16,943 nt of DNA from Bacteroidota bacterium (GTDB taxonomy: Bacteria > Bacteroidota > Bacteroidia > Flavobacteriales > Flavobacteriaceae): NCBI GenBank assembly GCA_009937085.1, contig JAACDD010000041.1, forward strand, positions 1 through 16,943, given 5' to 3'. A model generated the notes under the pieces. That model worked only from the letters and a program-made list of their open reading frames with translations. It made no database searches and was not told where the DNA came from. Positions 1-8,122 of the stretch are shown here, in pieces. How positions within the stretch are numbered: the stretch's first letter is position 1; every line of letters starts with the position of its first letter. A program made the translations under genes and the position numbers.

Positions 1-61
1 GAATCGAACCAGGGACACAAGGATTTTCAGTCCTTTGCTCTACCAACTGAGCTAAGGTACC
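1..61 (-). tRNA. tRNA-Phe(GAA), 3' end cut off by the window edge
   Basis: Read on the minus strand, the gene starts GGTACCT at position 61. It shows the D-arm TAGCTCAGTTGGTAGAGCA and an anticodon arm AAGGA-CTGAAAA-TCCTT, so the anticodon is GAA (Phe). A T-arm start CCTGG-TTCGATT follows. The last 15 or so bases, including the 3' half of the T stem and of the acceptor stem, lie outside the window. A consensus promoter sits just upstream. Confidence 0.93.
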
Positions 62-79
62 ATGCAAAATTTGCAGGCA

Positions 80-110
80 CAAATATAGCCCCTTTCCCAC
101 AATTGGCAAG
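80..110 (-). promoter_or_regulatory. Promoter of tRNA-Phe (Bacteroidota -33/-7 type)
   Basis: On the minus strand the sequence reads CTTG, 19 bases, then TATATTTG, a perfect match to the Bacteroidota TTG-N19-TAnnTTTG promoter. The -7 box occupies 80-87 and the -33 element 107-110. The tRNA starts 18 bases downstream of the -7 box, which leaves a short 5' leader for RNase P. This site is one of the best clues to the phylum. Confidence 0.75.
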
Positions 111-143
111 TAGCTTGAAAAAAAACTTCTACTTTAGCATTCT

Positions 144-887
144 ATGAAAAAAAATGGACACTTGGTGTTGGATGTTGGCAATACCCACGTCAAGTACGGA
201 TATTTTGTAGCGGGAGAATTACATAAATCGGGAATGTGTACCCATTGGACAGAAAATAAGTGGGATACATTTTTTAAAGCAAATCCTTTTGAATCCATTT
301 TAGTTGGTGCAGTTGGACCTGAAACCAAACGTTTACTTGCCAAGCTCCCAAGCTCCCTTAAAATACATTATGTAGACGACGCAACAAAATACCCATTTAC
401 ATCAGACTACGACAATATTAATGCTCTAGGCGTTGATCGCAGGGCAGCATTGGCCGGAGCACTATCAAAATTCCCTAATTCTCCTGTTTTTATTATTGAT
501 GCTGGAAGTTGCATTACCTATGATTTTATGGACGAAAATGCGCACCACAAAGGCGGAGCAATTTCACCAGGAAGAGCAATGCGTTATCACGCAATGCACT
601 TATTTACCGAAAAGCTACCGTATCTGAATCCGCCTGAAAAAATACCTGCTATTGGAATATCGACCAAAACAAGCATGGAATTAGGTGTAGAGGCTGGAGT
701 TATTGCTGAAATTCAGGCTCATATAGACGCATTTTCCCATACGTATGGTAACTTTACCATAATTTTAACAGGCGGAGACGCCAATTTTTTGAATAAAAAG
801 ATAAAAAATACCATATTTGCGAACGCAGATCTGACCCTTGATGGTCTATACCGCCTACTGACGTTTAATTCACTTCATGAAAAGTAA
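144..887 (+). CDS. coaX: Type III pantothenate kinase (CoaX)
   Basis: Catalyses ATP-dependent phosphorylation of pantothenate, the first committed step of coenzyme A synthesis, in the cytoplasm. The 247-residue protein has the usual length and the ASKHA-fold motifs of the family: the N-terminal phosphate-binding motif LDVGNTHVKYGYF (Asp10), GVDRRAAL near residues 96-103, DAGSCITYDF at about 119-128 (Asp119) and GGAISPG near 137-143. Type III enzymes need a monovalent cation and are not feedback-inhibited by CoA; this is family knowledge and is not visible here. The start at ATG 144 gives a normal N terminus. The last 11 bases overlap the next gene, so coaX heads a tight six-gene run that continues with envelope genes. 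A type II (CoaA) or eukaryote-type kinase is excluded by the motifs. Confidence 0.95.
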   Translation: MKKNGHLVLDVGNTHVKYGYFVAGELHKSGMCTHWTENKWDTFFKANPFESILVGAVGPETKRLLAKLPSSLKIHYVDDATKYPFTSDYDNINALGVDRRAALAGALSKFPNSPVFIIDAGSCITYDFMDENAHHKGGAISPGRAMRYHAMHLFTEKLPYLNPPEKIPAIGISTKTSMELGVEAGVIAEIQAHIDAFSHTYGNFTIILTGGDANFLNKKIKNTIFANADLTLDGLYRLLTFNSLHEK

Positions 888-2121
888 TTTTCTTACCCTT
901 ACCCTAACATTTTTTGGCTTGTGTGCTTTTGCTCAAAATGTAACCTTGTCTCCATACTCATATTATGGAACAGGTCAGCCTGTTTCCACAAGAACTGCAG
1001 AAAACAATTCCATGGGCGGGGTAATCACCTATGCAGACAGCACGCAATTTAGTCTAGACAATCCAGCTACTTTAGCAAAGCTGAAGTATGTGCAGTATCG
1101 TATTGGCGCAAATTATAAATCTACCGTTCAGGAATCTCCACAAGCATCAGCATCTGCTGCTACTGCATCACTCAATTATTTAGCCCTAAGTGTTCCTACA
1201 AAACACGTTGCGTTTAGTTTTGGACTTAAACCCAAATCTGCTGTTGGGTATAGAGTTAGCACAACAATGCTAGAAAACGACCTAGAATATAGAAACCTAT
1301 TTGATGGAAAAGGTGGCGTCAACAGTACGTTTTTAAGTTTTGCCGTAAATCCATTAGAGGGATTGAGTTTAGGCGCAAGTGCCTTTTATAATTTTGGATA
1401 TACTGAAAAAAATTACATCCAAACTGCGACAGGCGTTCAAAAAAGCACGCAGATTTTTACACGCTCCGAATTGAGCGGAATTCACTACACCCTTGGAATG
1501 CATTATAACCGAAATATTTTTTCGGACTATATATTTCAAGCTTCTTTGACTTATACACCCACAGCCTCATTAGAGAGTTCAAATGAAAGAATTATTTCCA
1601 CCATATCTTCATCGGGTACTGTTGATGCACAAACGGAAATAGAATTAGGAGATTTGGCAACAACTACAAATAAGTTTGCTGCAGAAACTACTTTTGGTCT
1701 TGGTTTTGGAAAACCCCAACATTGGTTTGCAGGATTGACCTATGTGAATTCAGCAAAAGGAATAACCAATCCACTAGAAACCAGTGCAGATGTGAATTTT
1801 GTTCCGACCTCGCGGTTTTCAGTAGGTGGGTTTTACATCCCAAAATACGATTCCTTTACAAGTTACTTTAGCCGTGTGGTATACCGTGTTGGCGCACGCT
1901 GGGAACACACAGGACTAAAGCTAAAAAATCAAGCCGTGGAAGACTTTGGCATAACCTTTGGAATTGGACTACCAATGAATGTGCTGTCTAAAGTGAATAT
2001 TGGCGTAGAAATAGGTCAATTAGGAACTACAGAAACAGGCCTGATAAAAGAAAACTACACAAACATTATGTTAGGATTTTCACTAAGTGATGTTTGGTTT
2101 ATTAAGCGACAATACGATTAA
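877..2121 (+). CDS. Outer-membrane beta-barrel protein of unknown substrate
   Basis: A 414-residue exported protein. The first 20 residues form a signal peptide (LTLTLTFFGLCAFAQ, probable cleavage near Ala-Gln). The mature part starts with SPYSYYGTGQP and an ENNSMGG stretch. It then alternates short polar and aromatic strands of the kind seen in outer-membrane barrels, and ends with the strand IMLGFSLSDVWFIKRQYD, whose aromatic, polar tail suits Bam-dependent insertion. I recognise it as the barrel commonly found next to coaX in flavobacteria but cannot name a transported substrate; similarity to FadL-type transporters is only structural. It starts 11 bases inside the end of coaX, which suggests translational coupling, and is followed 9 bases later by the secreted TPR protein. 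Confidence 0.8.
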   Translation: MKSNFLTLTLTFFGLCAFAQNVTLSPYSYYGTGQPVSTRTAENNSMGGVITYADSTQFSLDNPATLAKLKYVQYRIGANYKSTVQESPQASASAATASLNYLALSVPTKHVAFSFGLKPKSAVGYRVSTTMLENDLEYRNLFDGKGGVNSTFLSFAVNPLEGLSLGASAFYNFGYTEKNYIQTATGVQKSTQIFTRSELSGIHYTLGMHYNRNIFSDYIFQASLTYTPTASLESSNERIISTISSSGTVDAQTEIELGDLATTTNKFAAETTFGLGFGKPQHWFAGLTYVNSAKGITNPLETSADVNFVPTSRFSVGGFYIPKYDSFTSYFSRVVYRVGARWEHTGLKLKNQAVEDFGITFGIGLPMNVLSKVNIGVEIGQLGTTETGLIKENYTNIMLGFSLSDVWFIKRQYD

Positions 2122-2130
2122 AGAACAGTT

Positions 2131-3507
2131 ATGAAAAACACACTCTTTTTTTTAATGCTATGCATTGGCTCCGTTGCCACTGCACAAGGGGATAAAAGTT
2201 CATGCCCTGGAAACTTATCCATTTTTGCAGAGTTTGCAAAAGTGAAAAATTACGATGCTGCATATCAACCATGGAAAGAAGTACGCACACTATGTCCAGA
2301 ACTCAATGTGGCAACATTTAAATACGGAGAACGTATTTTGGCGTACAAAATCAAAAATGCTACTGACGATAAAGCTGCTTATCAGCAAGAACTCATTTCG
2401 CTATATGGAGATTGGATTACCTATTTCCCAACAACCAAAAGAGGTAAGAGTGAGATTGGGAAAATTCTTTCTTCGAAGGCGCAGGCAATGTTCGATTATA
2501 AATTGGGAACGACCCAAGAAGTATTTGACACATTCAACCAAGCCTTTACGCAAGATGCAGCGAGTTTTACAAGTCCAAAGCGTTTGTATACATTTTTTAA
2601 GACATCTTACAATATGTATAAAGATGGAAATAAAACAACAGAGGAATTATTTACCAAATACGAAGAGATATCTGAAAAATTCGAGCTGGAGCAAACAAAC
2701 TTGGCGCGTAAACTTGATGTCATATTAAAAAAGCAAGACGCGGGTCAGCCTGTAACATCCAGAGAACAGCGCAACAAGCGCGTTTACGAAACCAATGTGT
2801 TGGCATTTTCTACTTATGCAGGTAACTTGGATGCCATGATTTCAAAAGAATCGAGCTGTGAGAATTTGATTCCACTTTACCGTAAAAACTTCGAAGCCAA
2901 TAAAACCGATAGCGTTTGGTTAAACCGCGCAGCAAGTAGAATGGATGCTAAAGAATGCTCAGACGATCCCCTTTTTGTGGAGCTTGTTGAAGCGCTTCAT
3001 GGGATTAATCCTTCTGCAAATTCTGCTTACTATTTAGGATTATTAAAAGATAAGGCGGGCGATAGCAAAGGCGCATTGGCATACTACGAAGAGTCTTTAA
3101 CATTGGAACAAGATCAATACCGCAAAGCGGCGATATTGTACAAAATTGCAGTAAAGTTTAAGACCAGAGGATTGAAAAGCAAAGCGCGTTCGTACGCTAG
3201 AAGAGCGTTGAAAAACCAACCTTCGATGGGGAAAGCATATATGCTTATTGCAAACCTGTATGCTTCTAGTGCAAATAGCTGCGGTACGACACAGTTTGAA
3301 AAACGTGCGGTCTATTGGTTGGCAGCAAAAACGGCTCGTCGTGCAGCCTCAGTTGACCCTGGAACAAAGAAAACGGCTCTTAAAATGGCAGCAAGCTACG
3401 CGGGTAGAGCGCCAAGCAAAACCGATATTTTCACAGAAGGAAACGCTGGTCAAACAATTCGTTTTTCATGTTGGATTAATGACAGTGTAACCGTACCTGA
3501 ATTGTAA
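2131..3507 (+). CDS. Secreted tetratricopeptide-repeat protein
   Basis: A 458-residue protein with an N-terminal signal peptide (FFLMLCIGSVATAQ), so it is periplasmic or outer-membrane associated. The middle is mostly helical. From about residue 290 to 385 there are helix-turn-helix units typical of TPRs, for example SAYYLGLLKDKAGDSKGALA, then ILYKIAVKFKTRGLKSKARS, then a unit ending near AYMLIANLYA. The C-terminal tail (about 420-458) is short and ends in SCWINDSVTVPEL. TPR proteins act as protein-binding scaffolds; here the partner is unknown, but the neighbours (a barrel protein on one side and lptC one base downstream) make an envelope-assembly role likely. No enzyme motif was seen. Confidence 0.8.
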   Translation: MKNTLFFLMLCIGSVATAQGDKSSCPGNLSIFAEFAKVKNYDAAYQPWKEVRTLCPELNVATFKYGERILAYKIKNATDDKAAYQQELISLYGDWITYFPTTKRGKSEIGKILSSKAQAMFDYKLGTTQEVFDTFNQAFTQDAASFTSPKRLYTFFKTSYNMYKDGNKTTEELFTKYEEISEKFELEQTNLARKLDVILKKQDAGQPVTSREQRNKRVYETNVLAFSTYAGNLDAMISKESSCENLIPLYRKNFEANKTDSVWLNRAASRMDAKECSDDPLFVELVEALHGINPSANSAYYLGLLKDKAGDSKGALAYYEESLTLEQDQYRKAAILYKIAVKFKTRGLKSKARSYARRALKNQPSMGKAYMLIANLYASSANSCGTTQFEKRAVYWLAAKTARRAASVDPGTKKTALKMAASYAGRAPSKTDIFTEGNAGQTIRFSCWINDSVTVPEL

Positions 3508-3508
3508 C

Positions 3509-4063
3509 ATGCAACAGTCAGCACTGTTCAAAAAATTCATTTTTTCGCTCTTAGCGATAGCTATTTTTTCGTGTAAAAACAATTATGAACAGGTCAAGCT
3601 ACTAAATCAATTTGACGCATTACCCGTAGGAGAAGCAGACACCATACGTGTGGTATATACCGACTCAGCCCAAACGGTAGCTATTCTTAAAGCACCTAAA
3701 AACATCGATTATACCAACCAACCCTTTCCGTATTCCGAGTTTCCCATTGGTGTGGAGGTTGTCTTTTTCGATGAAAATAATATGGAGACTTTTGTAAAAG
3801 CCGATTACGGTATTTTGTACAATCGTACAAACTTGGTAGACTTAAGGGGGAATGTGCAAATTACGACTCCCGACGGTGCCGACCTACGCACATCGCAATT
3901 GTATTGGGATGTAAATCGAGAGTGGGTTTTTACGGAAGAAAACTTTACCTTTAAAAACAAAGATTATGACATTGCGGCTAAAGTTTTAGATGCCAGCAGG
4001 TCGTTTAATAAAATAACCACAGGGCCACTTATTGGAAGTGTTGCCGTAGAAGAAGAATTATGA
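3509..4063 (+). CDS. lptC: LPS export periplasmic protein LptC (lipoprotein form)
   Basis: LptC takes lipopolysaccharide from the LptBFG transporter in the inner membrane and hands it to LptA in the periplasmic bridge. The 184-residue protein starts with a hydrophobic segment and a lipobox-like AIFSC (Cys22), as in many Bacteroidota LptC proteins, whereas the E. coli form keeps a plain transmembrane anchor. The beta-jellyroll region includes FFDENNMETFVKADYGILY, NLVDLRGNVQI and LRTSQLYWD, which are characteristic of the LptC/OstA-like fold (about residues 75-170). It lies one base after the TPR gene and overlaps the next gene by 4 bases (ATGA), so it belongs to the same transcript. No lptA, lptB or lptFG is present in the window. 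Confidence 0.88.
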   Translation: MQQSALFKKFIFSLLAIAIFSCKNNYEQVKLLNQFDALPVGEADTIRVVYTDSAQTVAILKAPKNIDYTNQPFPYSEFPIGVEVVFFDENNMETFVKADYGILYNRTNLVDLRGNVQITTPDGADLRTSQLYWDVNREWVFTEENFTFKNKDYDIAAKVLDASRSFNKITTGPLIGSVAVEEEL

Positions 4064-4254
4064 TTAAATTTTACCGAATTTCCGAAATTATTTACCTCCT
4101 TTTTGGCGGCTTGTTTTTGTTTAGAGCATTTTATTATTACGGTGCTGAGGATGCGCGAACCGCTGTCGATATTGCCATTTCAGCAGTTGCCTTTTTGATG
4201 TTTTACATTCGTAGGCGTTACCGAAAAAAATTAGAAGCGCGTAAGCAATCCTAA
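4060..4254 (+). CDS. Small two-helix membrane protein, function unknown
   Basis: A 64-residue protein with two predicted membrane helices (about 8-28 and 35-50), separated by a short loop GAEDARTA and followed by a very basic tail RRRYRKKLEARKQS that should face the cytoplasm. Its start codon overlaps the lptC stop (ATGA), strong evidence that it is translated and coupled to lptC. The CNNM-type gene starts 3 bases after it. I do not recognise a family function; the position suggests a small envelope or LPS-related accessory protein, which is inference only. Confidence 0.75.
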   Translation: MIKFYRISEIIYLLFGGLFLFRAFYYYGAEDARTAVDIAISAVAFLMFYIRRRYRKKLEARKQS

Positions 4255-4257
4255 ATC

Positions 4258-5520
4258 ATGTCTATCGAGATAACGATTTTGCTCATTAGCCTTTTGTTGT
4301 CGGCTTTTTTCTCCGGAATGGAGATTGCTTTTGTGTCGTCCAACAAAATCAGGCTTGAAATACAAAAAACGCAGAATAAAGGCTACAGCGATTTATTGAA
4401 ATCTATTACAAAAAGCCCTTCCAGGTTTATTGTTTCCATGCTTGTGGGGAATAATATTGCGTTGGTGGTATACGGTATTTTTGCAGGCGAACTAATTGTT
4501 CGTCAGTTGTTTTCGAATTACGTTGGGTTTTCTTCGCTGCCGTTGCATATAATTTTTTATCAAACACTTATTTCAACGGCGGTAATTCTTATTACTGCCG
4601 AATTTTTACCAAAAGTATTTTTTCAGATTTATGCCAACCGATTTTTAAGCTTTTTTGCGCTTCCCGCTTTTGTTTTTTATCAGCTAATGAAACCCGTCAG
4701 TTGGGCAATTCTTCGTTTTTCAGACAGTGTCCTTTTTCGTTTTTTCAATGTGCCTAAACAAGAAGAATCTATTGCATTTAGCAAGGTAGAATTAGGAGAT
4801 TTTATTTCGGAACACATCGAAACAGCTAGTCAAGATGACCGTGATGCCGAATTACAATTATTTCATAATGCCTTATCGTTTACAAACTTAAAAGCCAGAG
4901 AAGTTATGGTGCCTCGCGCCGAAATGGTTGCAGTTGACAGGTATGAGAAACCTGCAGAATTAGTTAAAATATTTTCATCTACAGGATTTTCAAAAATCTT
5001 GATTTATGCACAAAGTATGGATAATATTATCGGCTATGTTCATGCTTTTGACATGTTTAAAAAACCCAAATCACTACACTCAATAATTATGGCAGTTGAA
5101 TGGATTCCAGAAACTATGCGCATTCAAGACGTCTTTAATTTACTGACAAAAAAGAGGCGTAGCATTGCTGTAGTTTTAGACGAATACGGGGGCACTGCAG
5201 GCATGTTGACGTTGGAAGACATTATTGAAGAATTATTTGGAGAGATTGAAGACGAGCACGATACGATTACCAATGTTAGCATTGCTCATGAAGACGGTTC
5301 TTTTACGTTCTCTGCGCGCCTTGAGATTGATGAAATCAATGCTAATTTTGATTTGAATTTACCACTTTCGGAATCTTATGAAACACTTGGGGGGTTTATT
5401 GTGCACCACACGGCAGACATTCCCCAAGAAGGAGAACAAGTCGTTGTCGAAGGATTTACCTTCGAAATGTTGGAAGTGTCCAACACCAAAGTCGATTTAG
5501 TGCGAGTCTATGTGAATTAG
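4258..5520 (+). CDS. CNNM/CorC-HlyC family membrane protein (DUF21-CBS-CorC)
   Basis: A 420-residue integral inner-membrane protein with the full three-part architecture of the family. An N-terminal DUF21 membrane domain starts with LLSAFFSGMEIAFVSSNKIR, and its hydrophobic helices reach to about residue 160. A pair of CBS domains lies at about 205-330, containing REVMVPRAEM and the signature DEYGGTAGMLTLEDIIEELF. The C-terminal CorC_HlyC domain follows (about 340-420, GGFIVHH...). Members are often annotated as hemolysins, but evidence for relatives (CNNM, CorB) points to magnesium or cobalt transport with nucleotide control through the CBS pair. GldE of the gliding system is a relative in flavobacteria; no gld gene is adjacent, so I do not use that name. 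It is the last gene of the packed run from coaX. Confidence 0.9.
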   Translation: MSIEITILLISLLLSAFFSGMEIAFVSSNKIRLEIQKTQNKGYSDLLKSITKSPSRFIVSMLVGNNIALVVYGIFAGELIVRQLFSNYVGFSSLPLHIIFYQTLISTAVILITAEFLPKVFFQIYANRFLSFFALPAFVFYQLMKPVSWAILRFSDSVLFRFFNVPKQEESIAFSKVELGDFISEHIETASQDDRDAELQLFHNALSFTNLKAREVMVPRAEMVAVDRYEKPAELVKIFSSTGFSKILIYAQSMDNIIGYVHAFDMFKKPKSLHSIIMAVEWIPETMRIQDVFNLLTKKRRSIAVVLDEYGGTAGMLTLEDIIEELFGEIEDEHDTITNVSIAHEDGSFTFSARLEIDEINANFDLNLPLSESYETLGGFIVHHTADIPQEGEQVVVEGFTFEMLEVSNTKVDLVRVYVN

Positions 5521-5575
5521 CATTTTAAATTCTTCTTTTTAATTGTATTTTCGCATCCAGTCTAAATTTATAACC

Positions 5576-7684
5576 ATGGCGATTTTAGGTAAAATCAGAG
5601 AGCGTTCCATTTTTTTAATTTTCATCATTGGTATGGCGCTATTGGCGTTTGTTTTCACAGGAATTTTTGATGGAAATTCTTCCGCTAGTCAAGACCCTGT
5701 TTTGCTGGTGGGTGACGAAGAAATTGGTATTGATGAATTCAGCCGTCAGGTTGATTTTGCTGAGCGCAGTTATCGCATGACAACAATGCAAGCCGTGAAT
5801 TTTGCTTTTGAACAATCAACAAATGCCAAAGCCTTTGAACAAACTTTTGATGCACTTGGCTTATCGGTTGGAAAAAATCATATTGAACAATTTCTTAAAA
5901 GCGATCCTAATTTTTCTTCAGACCCTCAATTTCAAGGGGAAGATGGTTCTTTTGACTCTGAACGCTTTACCGATTTTATTTTAGACTTAAGTCAGAACAA
6001 TCCTCAAGGGTTTGAACAGTGGAAATCTCAAGAGGCATCTATCAAGAACAACTTGCGTGTGCAACAGTATGTAGATATGGTTTCTGCTGGAATTAATGTT
6101 ACCAATTTTGAGGCGCAACAAAGCTATGCGTTACAAAATGATATTATTGATTTGGACTTTGTACGTATTCCTTACAGCGTTATTGCCGACAGTCTAGTGC
6201 CTGTTTCCAACAAAGATATTGCAGCCTATATTGCAAATAATGCAGACGCATATGAGCGTGAAGAAGCAAGAAATTTGCACTATGTACAATTTGTAGAGGA
6301 GCCAACCGCACAAGACAAAGTGCTTATTGAAAACGAATTACGTGAATTGCTTTCTTCTCGTGTAGAATATAATGAAGTGTCTAAACAAGAAGAAACCTTT
6401 CCATCATTTGCTGAAATATCAACAGAAGGAGTATCAGCTTTTGTGAGCGAAAACTCTGACGTGCCATTCCAAGATGCTTTTGTTTCAGAAGTTGAATTAT
6501 CTGGAAATTATGCCAGTACCTTATTTAAGCTTCCCTTAGGCGAGGTTTTTGGTCCTTATGAAGACAATGGTTTTAGCAATATTTCTCGTGTCGTTGCTCG
6601 AGAAAAGGGCGGTAAAGCTAAAGCGCGTCATATTTTGATTGCATACAAAGGGGCAACACGAGCTGCAGAAACGGTAACACGCATAAAAGCATCAGCTAAA
6701 AACGAAGCAAATGCAATCCTTAGAAAAGCAAGGAGAGGAAGCGATTTTGCTGCTTTAGCACGTGAAAATTCAGATGGTCCTTCGGCTTCTCGCGGAGGCG
6801 AACTGCCAGAATTTGTACGTGAAGAAATGGTCGCACCTTTTAGCGATTTTGTTTTTAGAAACCGTGTGGGCGCTATTGGTGTGGTAGAAACCGAGTTTGG
6901 GTTTCATGTAATTGAAGTGCAGGACAAAAAAGACGTGGTGAAACTTGCTACTATTTCCAAAAAATTAGTCCCGTCCGAAGCCACAAGCAACCAAGTTTTT
7001 ACTGAAGCAACACAGTTTGAATTGGATGTACAAGGAACAGATTTTAAAGACTTAGCAGCACAGAAAAATTACGCTGCTAAAGAGATTAACGATGTTAAAA
7101 TTTTAGATGAATCATTACCAATTTTGGGCGCACAACGTCAAGTAGTGCGTTGGGCGTTTGAAGAAGGGCGTCAGGTAGCAGATGTAAAGCGATTTGCGTT
7201 GTCTTCAGGTGGTTATATTATCGTTCAGGTAACAGCTGTAAAAGAAGCTGGTCTTCCGGATGCTGATGCGCTTAAAGCTTCGGTTTCATCACTTGTTATG
7301 AAAGAAAAAAAGCAAGCCATGTTAGTCGACCAAATTGGCGATTATAATTCGTTAGAAGAAATTGCTGCTAAATTTGAACAAACCGTAAGTTCTGCTAAAG
7401 CGGTGAATCGTTTTACAAGTATGTTGGCAGGTGCGTCTAATGAACCCGCTGTTGTAGGCGTTGGTTTTGGCATGGAACAAGATGCAATATCTGCGCCTAT
7501 TGGCGGAAACTCGGGGGTGTTTCTAGTACAACTGAAGTCAAAAAAGGCTGCTGAGAGCCTGACTAATTATGCTGGTTATAAAGCTTCCATTTCTAATACA
7601 TCCAAGCAAAACATGCAATCTAATGTAGCTGAGGCAGTCAAAAAGACATTTGAAGTTACAGATAACCGCAGTTTGTACTACTAA
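5576..7684 (+). CDS. Periplasmic peptidyl-prolyl isomerase, PpiD/SurA-like
   Basis: A membrane-anchored folding factor for exported proteins. I place the start at ATG 5576, giving 702 residues that begin MAILGKIRERSIFLIFIIGM; an upstream TTG in the same frame at 5543 would add 11 residues that do not look like part of the protein. A single N-terminal membrane helix (about 11-30) is followed by a SurA_N/PpiD chaperone region. One parvulin rotamase domain at about 345-450 contains KARHILIAYKG, SDFAALARENSDGPSASRGG and TEFGFHVIEV. A long C-terminal chaperone region ends in NRSLYY. A near-consensus -7 box TATTTTCG lies at 5546-5553, so the gene may have its own promoter as well as read-through from the CNNM gene 55 bases upstream. 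It is downstream of lptC and the barrel gene, which fits outer-membrane biogenesis. Confidence 0.9.
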   Translation: MAILGKIRERSIFLIFIIGMALLAFVFTGIFDGNSSASQDPVLLVGDEEIGIDEFSRQVDFAERSYRMTTMQAVNFAFEQSTNAKAFEQTFDALGLSVGKNHIEQFLKSDPNFSSDPQFQGEDGSFDSERFTDFILDLSQNNPQGFEQWKSQEASIKNNLRVQQYVDMVSAGINVTNFEAQQSYALQNDIIDLDFVRIPYSVIADSLVPVSNKDIAAYIANNADAYEREEARNLHYVQFVEEPTAQDKVLIENELRELLSSRVEYNEVSKQEETFPSFAEISTEGVSAFVSENSDVPFQDAFVSEVELSGNYASTLFKLPLGEVFGPYEDNGFSNISRVVAREKGGKAKARHILIAYKGATRAAETVTRIKASAKNEANAILRKARRGSDFAALARENSDGPSASRGGELPEFVREEMVAPFSDFVFRNRVGAIGVVETEFGFHVIEVQDKKDVVKLATISKKLVPSEATSNQVFTEATQFELDVQGTDFKDLAAQKNYAAKEINDVKILDESLPILGAQRQVVRWAFEEGRQVADVKRFALSSGGYIIVQVTAVKEAGLPDADALKASVSSLVMKEKKQAMLVDQIGDYNSLEEIAAKFEQTVSSAKAVNRFTSMLAGASNEPAVVGVGFGMEQDAISAPIGGNSGVFLVQLKSKKAAESLTNYAGYKASISNTSKQNMQSNVAEAVKKTFEVTDNRSLYY

Positions 7685-8016
7685 TCTTATCTAAAGTAAG
7701 ATAAACCCTACACTTACAATCTTCAACTTTTTCGGCTCACTCAATAGCTGAAAACGTCACCTCAATGGCTATAATGGCCATACCACCTTTTTAGAAATGC
7801 CTAGGGTCGTCCATTTTTCAAATTTGTCCTATGTGAGGTTTACAACATCTGTCATACAATGGAAAAGTTATACCCACAGCCTTTTTTGCCCATACCAAAA
7901 TAGTAGGTTCTTTTTGTAGCAGCGAACCGTTTTTGCTTTGATTGTTATGCTACGCTAAGGTTGTTTGGTCGGGATTTCCTCGACCAGCACCTTGGCTAAA
8001 TTCAAAAAAGGTTTAT
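7685..8016. other. Long non-coding stretch between the foldase gene and the Cas9/tracrRNA locus
   Basis: I see no credible gene in these 330 bases. They hold several small structures. An inverted repeat ATCTTA/TAAGAT sits just after the foldase stop codon and is not followed by a U tract. An imperfect direct repeat TCACTCAATAGCT / TCACCTCAATGGCT lies at 7737-7749 and 7757-7770. ATGGC...GCCAT pairs at about 7765-7781. GGTTC...GAACC spans about 7907-7928 and is followed by GTTTTTG. A hairpin TGGTCG/CGACCA lies at 7966-7986. The cas9 promoter must lie here or further upstream, but no good -33/-7 pair was found; TTGCTTTG at 7933-7940 is the nearest -7 candidate. The region could be decayed CRISPR or cas sequence, or an untranslated leader. 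Confidence 0.5.
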
Positions 8017-8043
8017 AAAAAAAATGTCCCACCTAAGCGGGAC
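8017..8043 (-). terminator. Rho-independent terminator of the tracrRNA
   Basis: On the minus strand the sequence reads GTCCC, an 8-base loop GCTTAGGT, GGGAC, one A, then eight T. The stem arms are 8039-8043 and 8026-8030, and the T run is the complement of 8017-8024. A GC-rich stem followed at once by a U tract on this strand only fixes the direction of the small RNA. Confidence 0.8.
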
Positions 8044-8088
8044 GCTGGACATAAGTCCACGGCAAAAGCCTTATTGTGATAAGATGCC
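8018..8088 (-). ncRNA. tracrRNA (type II-C-like), divergent from the dead cas9
   Basis: Read on the minus strand the parts come in the right order for a tracrRNA. First is an anti-repeat GGCATCTTATCACAAT (complement of 8073-8088). Then comes AAGGCTTTTGCCG, with a small GGC-TTTT-GCC stem (8061-8070) inside the motif ACAATAAGGC...GCCG, which closely resembles the segment after the anti-repeat in known type II-C tracrRNAs such as that of Neisseria. A second hairpin TGGAC-TTAT-GTCCA follows (8046-8059), and last a terminator hairpin with eight U. A consensus promoter lies directly upstream. The predicted transcript is about 70 nt. Its anti-repeat pairs with the repeats found after cas9 through 8 bp, a 2x2 bulge and 2-3 more pairs. 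The exact 5' end is inferred from the promoter position. Confidence 0.8.
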
Positions 8089-8089
8089 T

Positions 8090-8122
8090 CAAATGTATAA
8101 AAAATTTTAGAAATGAAACAAA
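8090..8122 (-). promoter_or_regulatory. Promoter of the tracrRNA, overlapping the cas9 start codon
   Basis: On the minus strand TTTG (complement of 8119-8122) is followed by exactly 21 bases and then TACATTTG (complement of 8090-8097), a full match to the Bacteroidota TTTG-N19/21-TAnnTTTG promoter. Transcription should begin a few bases later, at about 8082-8087, precisely at the anti-repeat. The -33 element lies inside codons 3-4 of cas9, so RNA polymerase bound here would cover the cas9 translation start. Confidence 0.72.
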
